From assembly GCA_016719895.1 (NCBI GenBank), contig JADJYG010000014.1:1-62135 (forward strand): a stretch of DNA of 62,135 nt, in the 5' to 3' direction. Of this stretch, positions 26,561-35,779 are shown one piece after another. Source of the DNA: Saprospirales bacterium. GTDB taxonomy: Bacteria > Bacteroidota > Bacteroidia > Chitinophagales > Saprospiraceae. The translations under genes and the position numbers were made by a program. The notes under the pieces are model-generated. The model was given only the letters and a program-made list of their open reading frames with translations, was not told the origin of the DNA and did no database searches. Numbering within the stretch: the stretch's first letter is position 1; each line of letters opens with the position of its first letter.

Positions 26561-28351
26561 ATGGCACGATTAACCACCTTTTCCAGGATTTTACTCACCC
26601 TCCTGATCGTTGGAGGCGTTGCGGCAGCTGTCTATTATTTTGGCCCGGGGATAAAAATTGGAACTTCCAAGCAATTGGAGGGGATCAAGGTCTCGGATTC
26701 CGATGTAAATAACGTCGTTACGACTGCCGAACTTCCGGTACCCTCCACCCAAGTCTCCACTAAAGTGACTTCCCGGCCCTTGGTACGCATCGGCGCGTAT
26801 GCCTGGAACGCACAATCGGGTATCATCGCCGCCAACGGCGGCCCCCGAACCACGGCGGGCTCCCGGATGGAACAAAACGGCGTCAACCTGGAAATTATTC
26901 GCCAGGACTGGCTTTCCGAACTGCGCAACCTGCAAATGAAGTTTGTGGAAGAACTGGACCGCGGTACTCCCAACCCCAAGAACGGCGTATTTGCCGTGAT
27001 GATCATGGGCGACGGAGCTCCCTATTACATCAGCTCGACCCAGCAAGCCCTGGATGACAAGTACGGCAAAGGCCGCTACAGCCTCCAGGTCGTCGGATGT
27101 GTCGGCCTGAGCTACGGGGAAGACAAACTGATCGGCCCGCCCAAATGGAAACTGGACCCTTCAACCATGAAAGGCGCGCTGATCTCAGCCGTTATGGGCG
27201 ACGGCGACTGGGTGACGGCCGTGAACTATGCCTTTGCCAACGGCCTGCCGGTGAACCCCGACCCTGCGACCTATGACCCCGGCGCCGTGAATTTTTATCC
27301 CTCCGCCAATGATGATTACATCGAGTCGGCTAAAGAACTGATCAAGTCCCAACGCGAAGGTTGGACCATTCAACTGAAAGAAGTTGTGGCTGGCAAACTG
27401 ACCGGACGGACGGTTGATAAAAAAGTGGACGGCTGCGCCACCTGGACGCCCGGCGATAAAATGGTTTTTGACGAGTTGACCGGTTTCACGGATATCATTT
27501 CCACCCGGGAATTTAACAACCAGATGGCCACGACCATCATTGCCGTAAAAGAATGGGCCGAAGCCAATGCCGGCACCGTCAGCAATATTCTCAAATCGGC
27601 CTTTGAAGCTGCCAACCAGATGAAACAATACGATTCGTGGCGCCGCAAAGCCGCAGCTTGTGTGGCCAGCACGTATCAATTGGAAAATGCCGATTACTGG
27701 TATGCCATGTTCCAGGGCCAGCGCGGCGAAAAAGGCGGCATCAGCTATAATATGGGCGGTTCGAGGGTGTTCAACCTGGCCGATGCCAACCAGTACTACG
27801 GCCTCACCGACGGTATCAACCGCTATCAGGCTGTTTACGACCAGGTGTCGTTTTACCTGAAAGAACTGAATCCGGCGGGATTCAATCAGAATGTCAGCCG
27901 CATTGTGCCGTATCAGGAAGCCGTCAACCTGTCGTTTTTGAAAAACGTGCGTGGGATCGACGAGGGCCAGGCGTATTCCAGCGACTATTCTCAAAGCGCC
28001 AACAAGGTGATGGCCTCCGGCGAATGGCTGATCAACTTCAATACCGGCCGGGCTACTATCCGGCCCGAAGCCGGCGACGTACTCAACCAGATTTACAACC
28101 TGGTGGTACAGGCTGAAGATGCCAAGTTGGAACTTATCGGCCATACGGACAATACCGGCAACCGCGATGACAACTATTCCTTGTCCGTTGCCCGGGCCGA
28201 GGCTGTTAAAACCTATTTGATGCAAAAAGGTATTCCCGCCTCCCGTTTTCAGAAAGTGGATGGCAAAGGACAAGACGAGCCTGTGGCTGACAACGGCACG
28301 CCGGCAGGGAAAGCCCGCAACCGGCGCGTTGTTATTGTACTGAAAAAATAA
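26561..28351 (+). CDS. Membrane-anchored solute-binding-like protein fused to OmpA domain
   Basis: A 596-residue protein with three parts: an uncleaved N-terminal membrane helix (FSRILLTLLIVGGVAAAVYYFG), about 450 periplasmic residues, and a C-terminal OmpA/MotB domain (INFNTGRATIRPEAGDVLNQ; GHTDNTG at 527-533; LSVARAEAVKTYLM; GKARNRRVVIVLKK) of the kind that binds peptidoglycan. The periplasmic part (VRIGAYAWNAQSGIIAANGG, GVFAVMIMGDGAPYYI, GDGDWVTAVNYAFANGLPVN) looks like a periplasmic substrate-binding fold of the NitT/TauT sort. The permease and ATPase genes follow at 4- and 3-base gaps, which supports that reading. It would be held both in the inner membrane and on the cell wall. Confidence 0.75.
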   Translation: MARLTTFSRILLTLLIVGGVAAAVYYFGPGIKIGTSKQLEGIKVSDSDVNNVVTTAELPVPSTQVSTKVTSRPLVRIGAYAWNAQSGIIAANGGPRTTAGSRMEQNGVNLEIIRQDWLSELRNLQMKFVEELDRGTPNPKNGVFAVMIMGDGAPYYISSTQQALDDKYGKGRYSLQVVGCVGLSYGEDKLIGPPKWKLDPSTMKGALISAVMGDGDWVTAVNYAFANGLPVNPDPATYDPGAVNFYPSANDDYIESAKELIKSQREGWTIQLKEVVAGKLTGRTVDKKVDGCATWTPGDKMVFDELTGFTDIISTREFNNQMATTIIAVKEWAEANAGTVSNILKSAFEAANQMKQYDSWRRKAAACVASTYQLENADYWYAMFQGQRGEKGGISYNMGGSRVFNLADANQYYGLTDGINRYQAVYDQVSFYLKELNPAGFNQNVSRIVPYQEAVNLSFLKNVRGIDEGQAYSSDYSQSANKVMASGEWLINFNTGRATIRPEAGDVLNQIYNLVVQAEDAKLELIGHTDNTGNRDDNYSLSVARAEAVKTYLMQKGIPASRFQKVDGKGQDEPVADNGTPAGKARNRRVVIVLKK

Positions 28352-28355
28352 CCGT

Positions 28356-29132
28356 ATGGAAATCAAAAAATGGTTCCGCCCGTTTGAGCAACTTCAGATG
28401 GAGCAACGGCTGTCTATCCTGACCATCTGGATTGTTGGCGTGGGCGCCTATTGGTTTGCCGTCACTTCGGGTGAAAAACGCCTGTTCCCCCCCCCGGTCA
28501 AAGTGTGGGAGGGCTTGCAGGCGCTGTTCAACGAAGGGCTGGTGCATCATATCGCCAGTTCCCTGGGATTGTGCCTTCAGGCTACGCTCATTTCGATCGT
28601 ATTTTCCCTGGTCGTAGCCTACCTCTCGCCAGTGCCTTTCCTGCGGCCGGTGGCGGTTGCATTGAGCCGCATGCGATACCTTCCGCTCACGGGTATCACC
28701 TTTTACCTCGCCATTGTGGTTAGCAATGCGCGCGCCATGCAGGTTTGGGTGCTGGTCATTTTTATGAGCTTGTATTTTATTACGTCGCTTTTGGGCGTGG
28801 TCAAGGACATTCCGCAAGAAGAAATTGACCACGCCCGGTCGTTGAAGTGTACCCGCTGGGAAGTGCTCTGGGAGGTGGTGATCAAGGGCCGGTTCGATTA
28901 CGTGCTGGATGTGTTACGCCAAAACCTGGCGATCGTATGGATGATGCTGGTGACGGTCGAATCCATCCTCGTGGGCGCCGGTGGACTGGGCGTTTTGATC
29001 AAAAACAGCGACCGGTTTATGAATCACGGGCGCATCGTGGCGCTACAGCTGGTCATCCTGTTCGTGGGGCTGGGGATCGACCTTTTTATCAATTATGTGC
29101 GTAAACTTTTATTCCGGTACTCAAAAATTTAG
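28356..29132 (+). CDS. ABC transporter permease (BPD, NitT/TauT-like)
   Basis: A 258-residue inner-membrane protein with about six helices. It starts four bases after the OmpA-type gene. The cytoplasmic EAA-type coupling loop is visible as EEIDHARSLKCTRWEVLWEV, followed by GAGGLGVLI, typical of binding-protein-dependent permeases for nitrate, taurine and related ions. The start FRPFEQLQMEQRLSILTIWI is short and amphipathic. Together with the downstream ATPase (3-base gap) and the upstream OmpA fusion it forms an importer-like unit; the substrate is unknown. Confidence 0.88.
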   Translation: MEIKKWFRPFEQLQMEQRLSILTIWIVGVGAYWFAVTSGEKRLFPPPVKVWEGLQALFNEGLVHHIASSLGLCLQATLISIVFSLVVAYLSPVPFLRPVAVALSRMRYLPLTGITFYLAIVVSNARAMQVWVLVIFMSLYFITSLLGVVKDIPQEEIDHARSLKCTRWEVLWEVVIKGRFDYVLDVLRQNLAIVWMMLVTVESILVGAGGLGVLIKNSDRFMNHGRIVALQLVILFVGLGIDLFINYVRKLLFRYSKI

Positions 29133-29135
29133 CCC

Positions 29136-29981
29136 GTGTCATACGAATCCAAAGACGTTATTCTCCAGGTGGAAAACCTGAGCGTGGTGTATGATGGAAA
29201 AACCATCATCAAAGACATTAACCTGGTGGAGAAAGACACCCAGCGCGCCGGTAAAATCCAGGGGCAAACGATCGCATTCGTGGGCCGGTCGGGACGTGGA
29301 AAGTCTACCCTTTTCCGGGCGCTCACGGGCATGATTGAGCCCGCTACCGGTAAAGTGCTGGTGCCGGATATTTCAAAATATAACGGCGAAGCGCATACCA
29401 TTGCACTCAAGGAAGTGCACGAAGGCGACGTCGGCTTTGTAGATCAGAAATACACGCTTTTCCGGCACAAGACCGTGTACCAGGCGCTGCATTATGCCAT
29501 GCGCCATGCCAAGTTGAGTGAAAAAGAAAAAAAGGAAAAAATCGATCAGCACCTGGCTGAATGGGGCCTCGAAAAAGTGCGCAACCAGTACCCCAACGAA
29601 CTTTCCGGCGGCCAGCGCCAGCGTACGGCTATCCTCGAACAACTCCTGGGAACTGGCACGATGATGGTGCTGGACGAGCCTTTCAGCGGATTGGACGTGG
29701 GCAATATCCAAAACGTCAAACAAGCCTTCGAACTCGTCAATGCCAGCCACGAGTTGAATACGCTGATTTTCTCCTCGCACGATATCGAACTGACCGTCGA
29801 ACTGGCCGACTCCATTTACGTGGTGGGTTATCCTGCTCTGGACAATGGCCAACGGACCAATTACGGCACGGTGCTCCAACATTTCGACCTCAAAAAGATG
29901 GGACTTGCCTGGAAAGACGAACTGAACGGCGATCACCTCGACCTGATCAAAACTATCAAAAAAACGATGCTTGATTCCTGA
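29136..29981 (+). CDS. ABC transporter ATP-binding protein
   Basis: A 281-residue ATPase starting at GTG 29136. All nucleotide-binding motifs are present: Walker A GRSGRGKST (about residues 50-58), Q loop FVDQKYTLF, signature LSGGQRQRTAI, Walker B MMVLDEPFSGLD, H loop SSHD. A lysine-rich insertion (LSEKEKKEKIDQH) lies in the helical domain and about 50 extra residues follow the core. It powers the permease encoded directly before it. The preceding stop and this start are separated by three bases, so the three genes are co-transcribed. Confidence 0.92.
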   Translation: MSYESKDVILQVENLSVVYDGKTIIKDINLVEKDTQRAGKIQGQTIAFVGRSGRGKSTLFRALTGMIEPATGKVLVPDISKYNGEAHTIALKEVHEGDVGFVDQKYTLFRHKTVYQALHYAMRHAKLSEKEKKEKIDQHLAEWGLEKVRNQYPNELSGGQRQRTAILEQLLGTGTMMVLDEPFSGLDVGNIQNVKQAFELVNASHELNTLIFSSHDIELTVELADSIYVVGYPALDNGQRTNYGTVLQHFDLKKMGLAWKDELNGDHLDLIKTIKKTMLDS

Positions 29982-30060
29982 GAAACCGCCTGAACACTGG
30001 GTGGCGCTATCAGGTAAAAAAAGTACGGGCATGTTGGGCATTTGAACCGGCGCGCTATAT

Positions 30061-30081
30061 TCGCGAAATTTAATTTCGCGA
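30061..30081. promoter_or_regulatory. Perfect inverted repeat just before a start codon
   Basis: TCGCGAAATT, one T, then AATTTCGCGA. It ends three bases before the ATG at 30085. It could be an operator at a short-leader promoter or an RNA hairpin covering the ribosome landing site. Confidence 0.55.
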
Positions 30082-30084
30082 CAT

Positions 30085-30351
30085 ATGTCCAAAATCTACC
30101 AATTCATTGCCGGTGAAGTGCTCAACCTGGCAGTTGGATACCTGGCCGGCCTGACAGCTTCCAACCTGGTATCCCGGTTTTTTGTAAAAAAGGGGCTGGT
30201 CAACCTTTGGGGTCTGGCAGCCAAACGGGAAGCCGTGAGCAAAGACACGTACGAATGGCTCATGTTCATTGCTTCTTATCTGATCGGGCTGCTTGTTATG
30301 CTCAGTGTGAGTTATACGATGAAAAATCTCCGCAAAAAAGACACGGCGTAG
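30085..30351 (+). CDS. Small two-helix membrane protein
   Basis: An 88-residue protein with two hydrophobic segments: VLNLAVGYLAGLTASNLVS near the start and WLMFIASYLIGLLVMLSVSY near the end, with a basic C-terminus. I do not recognise a family. It follows the ABC genes by about 100 bases with its own inverted repeat at the start, so it may be separately controlled. It converges on the DUF4838 gene with a two-base gap. Confidence 0.6.
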   Translation: MSKIYQFIAGEVLNLAVGYLAGLTASNLVSRFFVKKGLVNLWGLAAKREAVSKDTYEWLMFIASYLIGLLVMLSVSYTMKNLRKKDTA

Positions 30352-30353
30352 CT

Positions 30354-32546
30354 TTATCTCACGATGATCTCGTCGGCAAAAATCCAGCATGGGTTGCCGT
30401 TGCAGGTGTGCCAGCCCGGGCAGGTTTGCTGGTTGACGGCCGTCACCCGCACGTATTTGGCTGCCCGTTTTTCCGGCAGGCGCAGGTCCACCGTTTTGAT
30501 GGATTTTTCCCCATCTGGCACAATTTCGAAGCGCTCGTCGAGCACAGGTTCGAAGTACACGCCGTTGGCGGATATTTCAAAAAGCACCTGTTTTGGGAAA
30601 AACACCCAGGAAGCCTGATCCTGCAGGAAAGAAACCCGGAGGAACGAACAGGAATCGCCGGCCAGCCGGACCGTCGCTTGCAGATTATTACCCTGGAAGC
30701 CCAGCCAGTTGTAGCGGTAGTCCCGTTCGCCAATCCTCCGGTTGGTCAGTTCGGAGGGATTTCCCCGCGCATACACAGGTGAAGCCGGGGCGGCCAGCTC
30801 CGGCATATACGCCCTGGAGCCGGCGGCGACGCGTTGGTTTTCCAGAAATTCGATAAAATCATCCACATAGGCCTCCGGCGAATAGCGCTGCTCGTGCAGG
30901 TTTTTAAAGCCGGCTTTTTTGCATTCATCTGCAAAAACCCGGAAGGCCTCCCGGTATTGTTCAGGGGCGTCGTTCAGCATTTCCAGCACGGAAAGACTAT
31001 CGGTTTTGGCCCGTTCCACCTGCGCAAAGATGATGGGCAGGCGCGCCGCCATCACGCGCAGCTGGCGCAGCGTGTCGTTTTGCAGGGCGTCTTCGGCGTC
31101 GAGAAGGCTGAGCAGGTGCCGGTGCAATAAATCGTCGCGCAGGAAAGGCTCGTTTTGCGGGATATCGTAAATCCACAGCCGGTCGCCATTTTCCTGCAGG
31201 CTGGTGGTCAGATCGTGGATATATGCCCATACTGCCGGTTGCGCAGGGCCGTAATAGCCCTTGCCGAAATCCTGGAGGATGGAATCCATGTTGGCCTCGG
31301 GGCTCCACATCAGTTTGGCCAGCAAATAAGCGCGCATATCCGAAAATTCCGACCGGTCGCGCCCCGTACCCTGTTCAAAAAGCATGTTCACCCCGTGTTT
31401 TTGAAACAGCTGGAGGTTGGGCTGCAGGGTATGCCAATTGGGGAACGGGCTGATGAAGCTGCGGAACTGTACCACATAATCCCAGATCATCAGATTGGTA
31501 GTCAGTTTCGACCATTGCTCCACATCGCGTGCGAAGTCGGGGCAGCCGCCGGCAATCGGCAGTCCGCGGTTACATTCGATGCTGCACAGGCAGATGCTGA
31601 CGTTGGAGGCCGGGGCGATATCTTTTGGCGCCTGCCGGGTGTACTGATAGGCCAGGGTGCTGATGGTTTTATCGGGAAATGCTCCGGCCACGCGGTTGAC
31701 AAACGCCAGCAAAGTACCGGCCGGGCTGCCATAGCGGGCGTCGGAAGCGGAGCATCGCAGGCATTTGCAATAATCGTAATTGTCGTTTTGGCTGACCGAC
31801 CAATACCGGGCCGCCGGTTTGGCGCGCACGTTTTCCTTCAACGCTGCAATCACCAACTGGAGCACCGTATCGTTGGTGAGGCAAAGCTGACCGGGCGACC
31901 GCTGTGCGCCATTCCAGGCGAAATATTCAGGGTGTTCGGAAAAATACCGGTTGGCGGGGCATAACTGCTCGAACGTGTGTACAAACAGCCCCCACTCCCG
32001 TTCTTTATCGCGGCGGGTTTTCAAGCGGTGCCAGCGCGCCCAGCCTTCGTCAAAAGCCGGCTCGTAGTGCAATTCGCGGTATGGGAAAGCCGGTTTTTGC
32101 AACGTGAGCGGCAGGCTGGGCAGTTGTAAATCGGGCAGATGGGGCAGGATCGAGTCGCGTGGGCTGAATTTGCGGCAGCCCAGGCGTTCCAGCAAGTCGT
32201 ACACCCCGTATTCGGCGCCCATCTCACCGCCACCGGCGATCAGGAAGGCATTGTTTTTGCCAGCTAAAAAATAACTGTCTTCTGCCGGATCGGGCGGCAT
32301 GGGCAATCCCACCAGCCGCAGATTGGGGTGGCGGCCCAGAATTACAACCGCACCGGTTGCCGGAATCTGGAGGCTCGTTTGCACCTGCACGGCCAGCCCG
32401 GTCAGTTGCTGCAAATAATGTTGCAGCAGCCTGGCGGCGCGTTGGTCGGTGGCCGGCGCATTGGGCGGCAACACGATGTGCGGTGTTTGGCTGTTGAGCG
32501 GGGCCGTCAGGCGAAAAATCAGGATAAAAAGTAAAATTGCACGCAT
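30354..32546 (-). CDS. DUF4838 protein (alpha-glucuronidase/GH20-related) with C-terminal sugar-binding-like domain
   Basis: A 730-residue secreted protein (signal peptide MRAILLFILIFRLTAPLNSQ). Residues up to about 130 form the small alpha/beta domain common to GH20/GH67-type enzymes (GGGEMGAEYGVYDLLERLGC). The central DUF4838 region follows (YFSEHPEYFAWNGAQRSPGQ, SVSQNDNYDYCKCLRCSA, TLAYQYTRQAPKDIAP), with aromatic and acidic residues suited to a glycan pocket. The last 150 residues (TVRLAGDSCSFLRVSF, KYVRVTAVNQQTC) look like a discoidin/F5/8-type module. It probably acts on an extracellular polysaccharide; activity of the family is not established. Confidence 0.85.
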   Translation of the reverse strand: MRAILLFILIFRLTAPLNSQTPHIVLPPNAPATDQRAARLLQHYLQQLTGLAVQVQTSLQIPATGAVVILGRHPNLRLVGLPMPPDPAEDSYFLAGKNNAFLIAGGGEMGAEYGVYDLLERLGCRKFSPRDSILPHLPDLQLPSLPLTLQKPAFPYRELHYEPAFDEGWARWHRLKTRRDKEREWGLFVHTFEQLCPANRYFSEHPEYFAWNGAQRSPGQLCLTNDTVLQLVIAALKENVRAKPAARYWSVSQNDNYDYCKCLRCSASDARYGSPAGTLLAFVNRVAGAFPDKTISTLAYQYTRQAPKDIAPASNVSICLCSIECNRGLPIAGGCPDFARDVEQWSKLTTNLMIWDYVVQFRSFISPFPNWHTLQPNLQLFQKHGVNMLFEQGTGRDRSEFSDMRAYLLAKLMWSPEANMDSILQDFGKGYYGPAQPAVWAYIHDLTTSLQENGDRLWIYDIPQNEPFLRDDLLHRHLLSLLDAEDALQNDTLRQLRVMAARLPIIFAQVERAKTDSLSVLEMLNDAPEQYREAFRVFADECKKAGFKNLHEQRYSPEAYVDDFIEFLENQRVAAGSRAYMPELAAPASPVYARGNPSELTNRRIGERDYRYNWLGFQGNNLQATVRLAGDSCSFLRVSFLQDQASWVFFPKQVLFEISANGVYFEPVLDERFEIVPDGEKSIKTVDLRLPEKRAAKYVRVTAVNQQTCPGWHTCNGNPCWIFADEIIVR

Positions 32547-32653
32547 ACTTTGCTGTTTGAACCGGCATGCAATTTAATACTTCCCCGGCAAAGCGCTTGT
32601 CCGCATTGCCGGTAGTTTAAAACACAAAGCGCCTCCGGCGCGTTATTTTCGGG

Positions 32654-32661
32654 TACCTTTG
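32654..32661 (+). promoter_or_regulatory. -7 promoter element of the TPR gene
   Basis: TACCTTTG matches TAnnTTTG, 34 bases before the ATG at 32695. Confidence 0.5.
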
Positions 32662-32694
32662 CCGCTGCTTAAGTTGGCACAAATACTTAAACAC

Positions 32695-34512
32695 ATGAAA
32701 TTGTATGCGTTGCGGGTTATCACCCTGATGACTGTATTAACCGGTTTTGCTACTCCCGCCCGGGCGCAGGATCCTAACCTGGCCAATCAGTATTACCTGA
32801 ACGGCGAATATGAAAAAGCCGCCGAGTTGTACGCTCAGCTGACGGAAGCCGACCGCGGGCTGTCGGATTATTACTTCGAGCGTTATTTCGACTGCCTGCT
32901 CAGCCTGGAACAATACGACGAGGGGGAAAAAGCCGTGAAAAAACAGCTGAAAAAATCGCCCGGCAACAGCAAACTGTATGTTTTTTACGGCAATTTGTAC
33001 GATCGCCAGGGCAAAACAGCGGAGGCCGGCGCCCAATATGAAATGGCTATCGCCAAAATGGCGCCCGATTACGCGGCCGTCAACGCCCTGGCCAATACAT
33101 TTATCAACCAGGCCAAGTATGATTTTGCGATCAAGACGTTTGAGCGGGGCGGCGAATTATTTCGCGATCCCACCCGTTTTGCCTACAACCTCGGAGAGCT
33201 CTACCGCCGCAAAGGCGACACCGCCAAAATGATCGAGTGTTTCCTCAATTGTGTAAAAGCCGACCCGGGCCGTCTGATTACCATCCAGACACAATTTGAC
33301 CGGTATCTGGCGGATACTGAATTCCCCGAATTACAATCCCAATTATACGCACGCCTGCAGACCGACGATAACGCCGATTACATCGAATTGCTTGCCTGGT
33401 CGTTTGTCCATCGAAAGGATTTCAAAAGCGCCCTGCGCCAGTATAAGGCGCTCGACAAACGCCTCGGCGAGCCGGGGCAGCGTATTTTCAAACTGGCCGC
33501 CGACGCCGCCAGCGCCCGCGATTATGACACCGCTATTGCCGGTTATGAATACATTATGCAGGAAAAAGGAGCGCAGAACCCGTTTTTCTTCGATGCCAAA
33601 CGCGAGGCCATGAGCTGCCGCCGCCGGAAAATTACCGAGGGGTATAGCTACACCCTGGAAGACCTGCGTTTGCTGGAGGCCGATTATGAAAGTTTCCTCG
33701 CGCAATACGACCGCGGCCGGAGCACGGCGTATATTATTATTCAATTGGCCGAATTGGAAGCGTTTTTTATCAACGACCTGCCCAAGGCCATTCGTTTGCT
33801 CAACGACCTGCTCCGCTCGCCTGGCATCGACCGCAATTCCCAGGCCCGGGCAAAGATTAACCTGGCCGATTATTACCTCATGAGCGGCGAAATTTGGGAA
33901 AGTACCTTGTTGTACAGCCAGGTGGACAAGGATTTCAGGGAAGAAATGCTGGGGCAGGAGGCGCGTTTTAAAAACGCAAAGCTCTCGTATTTCAATGGCG
34001 ATTTTGAATGGGCGCAAGCCCAGTTCGATGTGCTGAAGGCGTCTACCTCCAAACTCATCGCCAACGACGCACTGGACCTCGCCGTGTTTATCATGGATAA
34101 TCTCAATACCGACACCACTACCGAGGCCATGGCACTTTATGCCGCTGCGGAATTGCTGGTGTTCCAGAATCGTTTTGAGGAAGCCTTCCTGAAAATGGAT
34201 ACCCTGCGACTGAATTATCCCGAAAACACCTTGCAAGACGATATTTTGTATTTGCAGGCACAGGTATTTGAGAAAAAACGCGAATATGCCAGAGCCGCCG
34301 GGCTTTATCAGCAGGTAGCGGAAAAATTCCCGGAAGACATCCGGGCCGACAATTCCTTGTATGCTCTGGCGATATTGTATGAAGAAAAACTGGGCGAGCC
34401 GGAAAAAGCCAAGGCACTTTATGAGAAAATTTTTCTCGAATTTTCCGGTTCCGTATTTGCCGTAGACGCCCGAAAGCGTTTTCGGATTTTGCGGGGGGAT
34501 AAGGTGCAGTAG
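32695..34512 (+). CDS. Tetratricopeptide repeat protein, exported
   Basis: A 605-residue protein. The ATG at 32695 gives a signal peptide (MKLYALRVITLMTVLTGFATPARAQ). The rest is helical repeats with TPR spacing (QYYLNGEYEKAAELYAQLTE, YDFAIKTFERGGELFRD, FRDPTRFAYNLGELYRRKGD, EYARAAGLYQQVAEKFPED), about ten or more units. It is a scaffold for protein contacts in the periplasm or at the outer membrane. No enzymatic domain is seen. It is a single gene with its own promoter element and terminator. Confidence 0.85.
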   Translation: MKLYALRVITLMTVLTGFATPARAQDPNLANQYYLNGEYEKAAELYAQLTEADRGLSDYYFERYFDCLLSLEQYDEGEKAVKKQLKKSPGNSKLYVFYGNLYDRQGKTAEAGAQYEMAIAKMAPDYAAVNALANTFINQAKYDFAIKTFERGGELFRDPTRFAYNLGELYRRKGDTAKMIECFLNCVKADPGRLITIQTQFDRYLADTEFPELQSQLYARLQTDDNADYIELLAWSFVHRKDFKSALRQYKALDKRLGEPGQRIFKLAADAASARDYDTAIAGYEYIMQEKGAQNPFFFDAKREAMSCRRRKITEGYSYTLEDLRLLEADYESFLAQYDRGRSTAYIIIQLAELEAFFINDLPKAIRLLNDLLRSPGIDRNSQARAKINLADYYLMSGEIWESTLLYSQVDKDFREEMLGQEARFKNAKLSYFNGDFEWAQAQFDVLKASTSKLIANDALDLAVFIMDNLNTDTTTEAMALYAAAELLVFQNRFEEAFLKMDTLRLNYPENTLQDDILYLQAQVFEKKREYARAAGLYQQVAEKFPEDIRADNSLYALAILYEEKLGEPEKAKALYEKIFLEFSGSVFAVDARKRFRILRGDKVQ

Positions 34513-34572
34513 CAGCAGGATTAAGCACATGTGTGGATTTTCAGACGGCTTCTACCCCCTACTGCTATAATG

Positions 34573-34610
34573 AAACAGGCGCCGGCGGTTGTACGCCCGG
34601 CGCCTGTTTT
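34573..34610. terminator. Terminator between convergent genes
   Basis: AAACAGGCGCCGG at 34573-34585 pairs with CCGGCGCCTGTTT at 34597-34609. A flank of T on one strand and A on the other lets it serve both the TPR gene and the minus-strand membrane gene. Confidence 0.75.
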
Positions 34611-34629
34611 AAATGGTAATACCGCAGAA

Positions 34630-35052
34630 TTACCCGCCGCGCTTATACCCCAACGTCCAACCGATCACACCGCCGATAATGGCGCCCAAAACGGCCGACC
34701 CTATGGTATCGACCGGAATCGTGGCCATACTCTTCGACATGTTGGCAAAAGCATACCACATGAAGTTCTGGCTCAGGGTGAACAAGGCGCAGATAATGGC
34801 GCCGGCAATAGCGCCGGTTTTTAAGGTCGATATGTTGGCCCAGCGGCTGAAGATCAGGGTTAGCAGAAAACTGAAGATCAGGTTTCCGACGGCGATGCCC
34901 CACATTTCAGGCGGGTCTTTCATGACGGCAGCGCCGGCTTCCGTCATTTGGCCGTGAAAGTAGGGGTCCAGCAGCATGCCGTAGAGCAGCCAACCGCCGA
35001 AAAAGGCGGCTATGCCTCCAGCCAGTGTTGCAAGTAATACGCGACTATCCAT
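34630..35052 (-). CDS. Small membrane protein, DUF1761-like, paralogue A
   Basis: A 140-residue protein with four hydrophobic segments (LLATLAGGIAAFFGGWLLYG; AVGNLIFSFLLTLIFSRWA; TGAIAGAIICALFTLSQNF; AVLGAIIGGVIGWTLGY). The segment order and the GW-YGM-L element near the start resemble DUF1761-like proteins. It is adjacent to and clearly related to the gene at 35135-35551, so the pair arose by tandem duplication. Function is unknown. Confidence 0.65.
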   Translation of the reverse strand: MDSRVLLATLAGGIAAFFGGWLLYGMLLDPYFHGQMTEAGAAVMKDPPEMWGIAVGNLIFSFLLTLIFSRWANISTLKTGAIAGAIICALFTLSQNFMWYAFANMSKSMATIPVDTIGSAVLGAIIGGVIGWTLGYKRGG

Positions 35053-35134
35053 TCTGAAACGATTTTAGTGAAAAAATCAAAGCCCGGGTATGGTGTTCCA
35101 GCCCGACGCTTCGTTCGATAAAAAAGGAAAAAAC

Positions 35135-35551
35135 TCAGGGCCGGCTGCCATAGCCCAGCACCCAGCCGATCGCAGCGCCGCCAACGGCGCCCAACACGGT
35201 ACTGGCCACCACATCGACCACCATCCAGTTGAGGGTCATAATGGTGGACATGCCGTAAAAGCTGAGGTCAAGAGACAACGAGATCAGCGCGGATAACCAG
35301 GCTCCGGCAATCGCCCCACCCTGGAGGGTGTTGATCCCGGCCCAGCGGCTGAAGATCAGGGCATACACCAAGCCCCAGAGCAAATTGCTGATAATCAGGG
35401 CCCACATGACCGGGGGCTCTTTTGAAATCCCCGCCATTCCGGGGTTCATTTCGCGCATGGTGTCCATCAGCAACATGCCATAGACTACCCATCCGGCCAA
35501 AAACATGGCCACGCCGCCTGCCAGGGCGGCCAGTAAAACACGGTTGTTCAT
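35135..35551 (-). CDS. Small membrane protein, DUF1761-like, paralogue B
   Basis: A 138-residue paralogue of the neighbouring 34630-35052 product. Shared elements are the start (NRVLLAALAGGVAMFLAGW, then VYGMLL), the IFSRWAGINTLQGGAIAG block and the glycine-rich last helix with WVLGY. The helices between have diverged considerably, so the duplication is not recent. An 82-base gap separates them; both are transcribed leftward. Function is unknown. Confidence 0.65.
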   Translation of the reverse strand: MNNRVLLAALAGGVAMFLAGWVVYGMLLMDTMREMNPGMAGISKEPPVMWALIISNLLWGLVYALIFSRWAGINTLQGGAIAGAWLSALISLSLDLSFYGMSTIMTLNWMVVDVVASTVLGAVGGAAIGWVLGYGSRP

Positions 35552-35779
35552 TTCGTTTTGATTTTAGTTAAAAATTGGTATTGTTCGGCGAAAGTACACA
35601 TTCACCCAATGTTTTTAAATAATTGGTTCCTTTTTTCGATTTCTTGTTTCGATTTTTCGCCAGAGACAGACACCTTTGCCAACATTCTGAACTTTAGAAC
35701 AAGACCTGAACAAGTGCCGGGCATTTTTCTGAACAACGCGCCGCCGCATTTTTGCATCGAATCATTGACGCCTGCTATT

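Noticed and set aside
35558..35779. Upstream extension of the MpaB/DUF2236 gene
   Set aside because: It spans the AT-rich divergent promoter region and adds 74 residues without family similarity.
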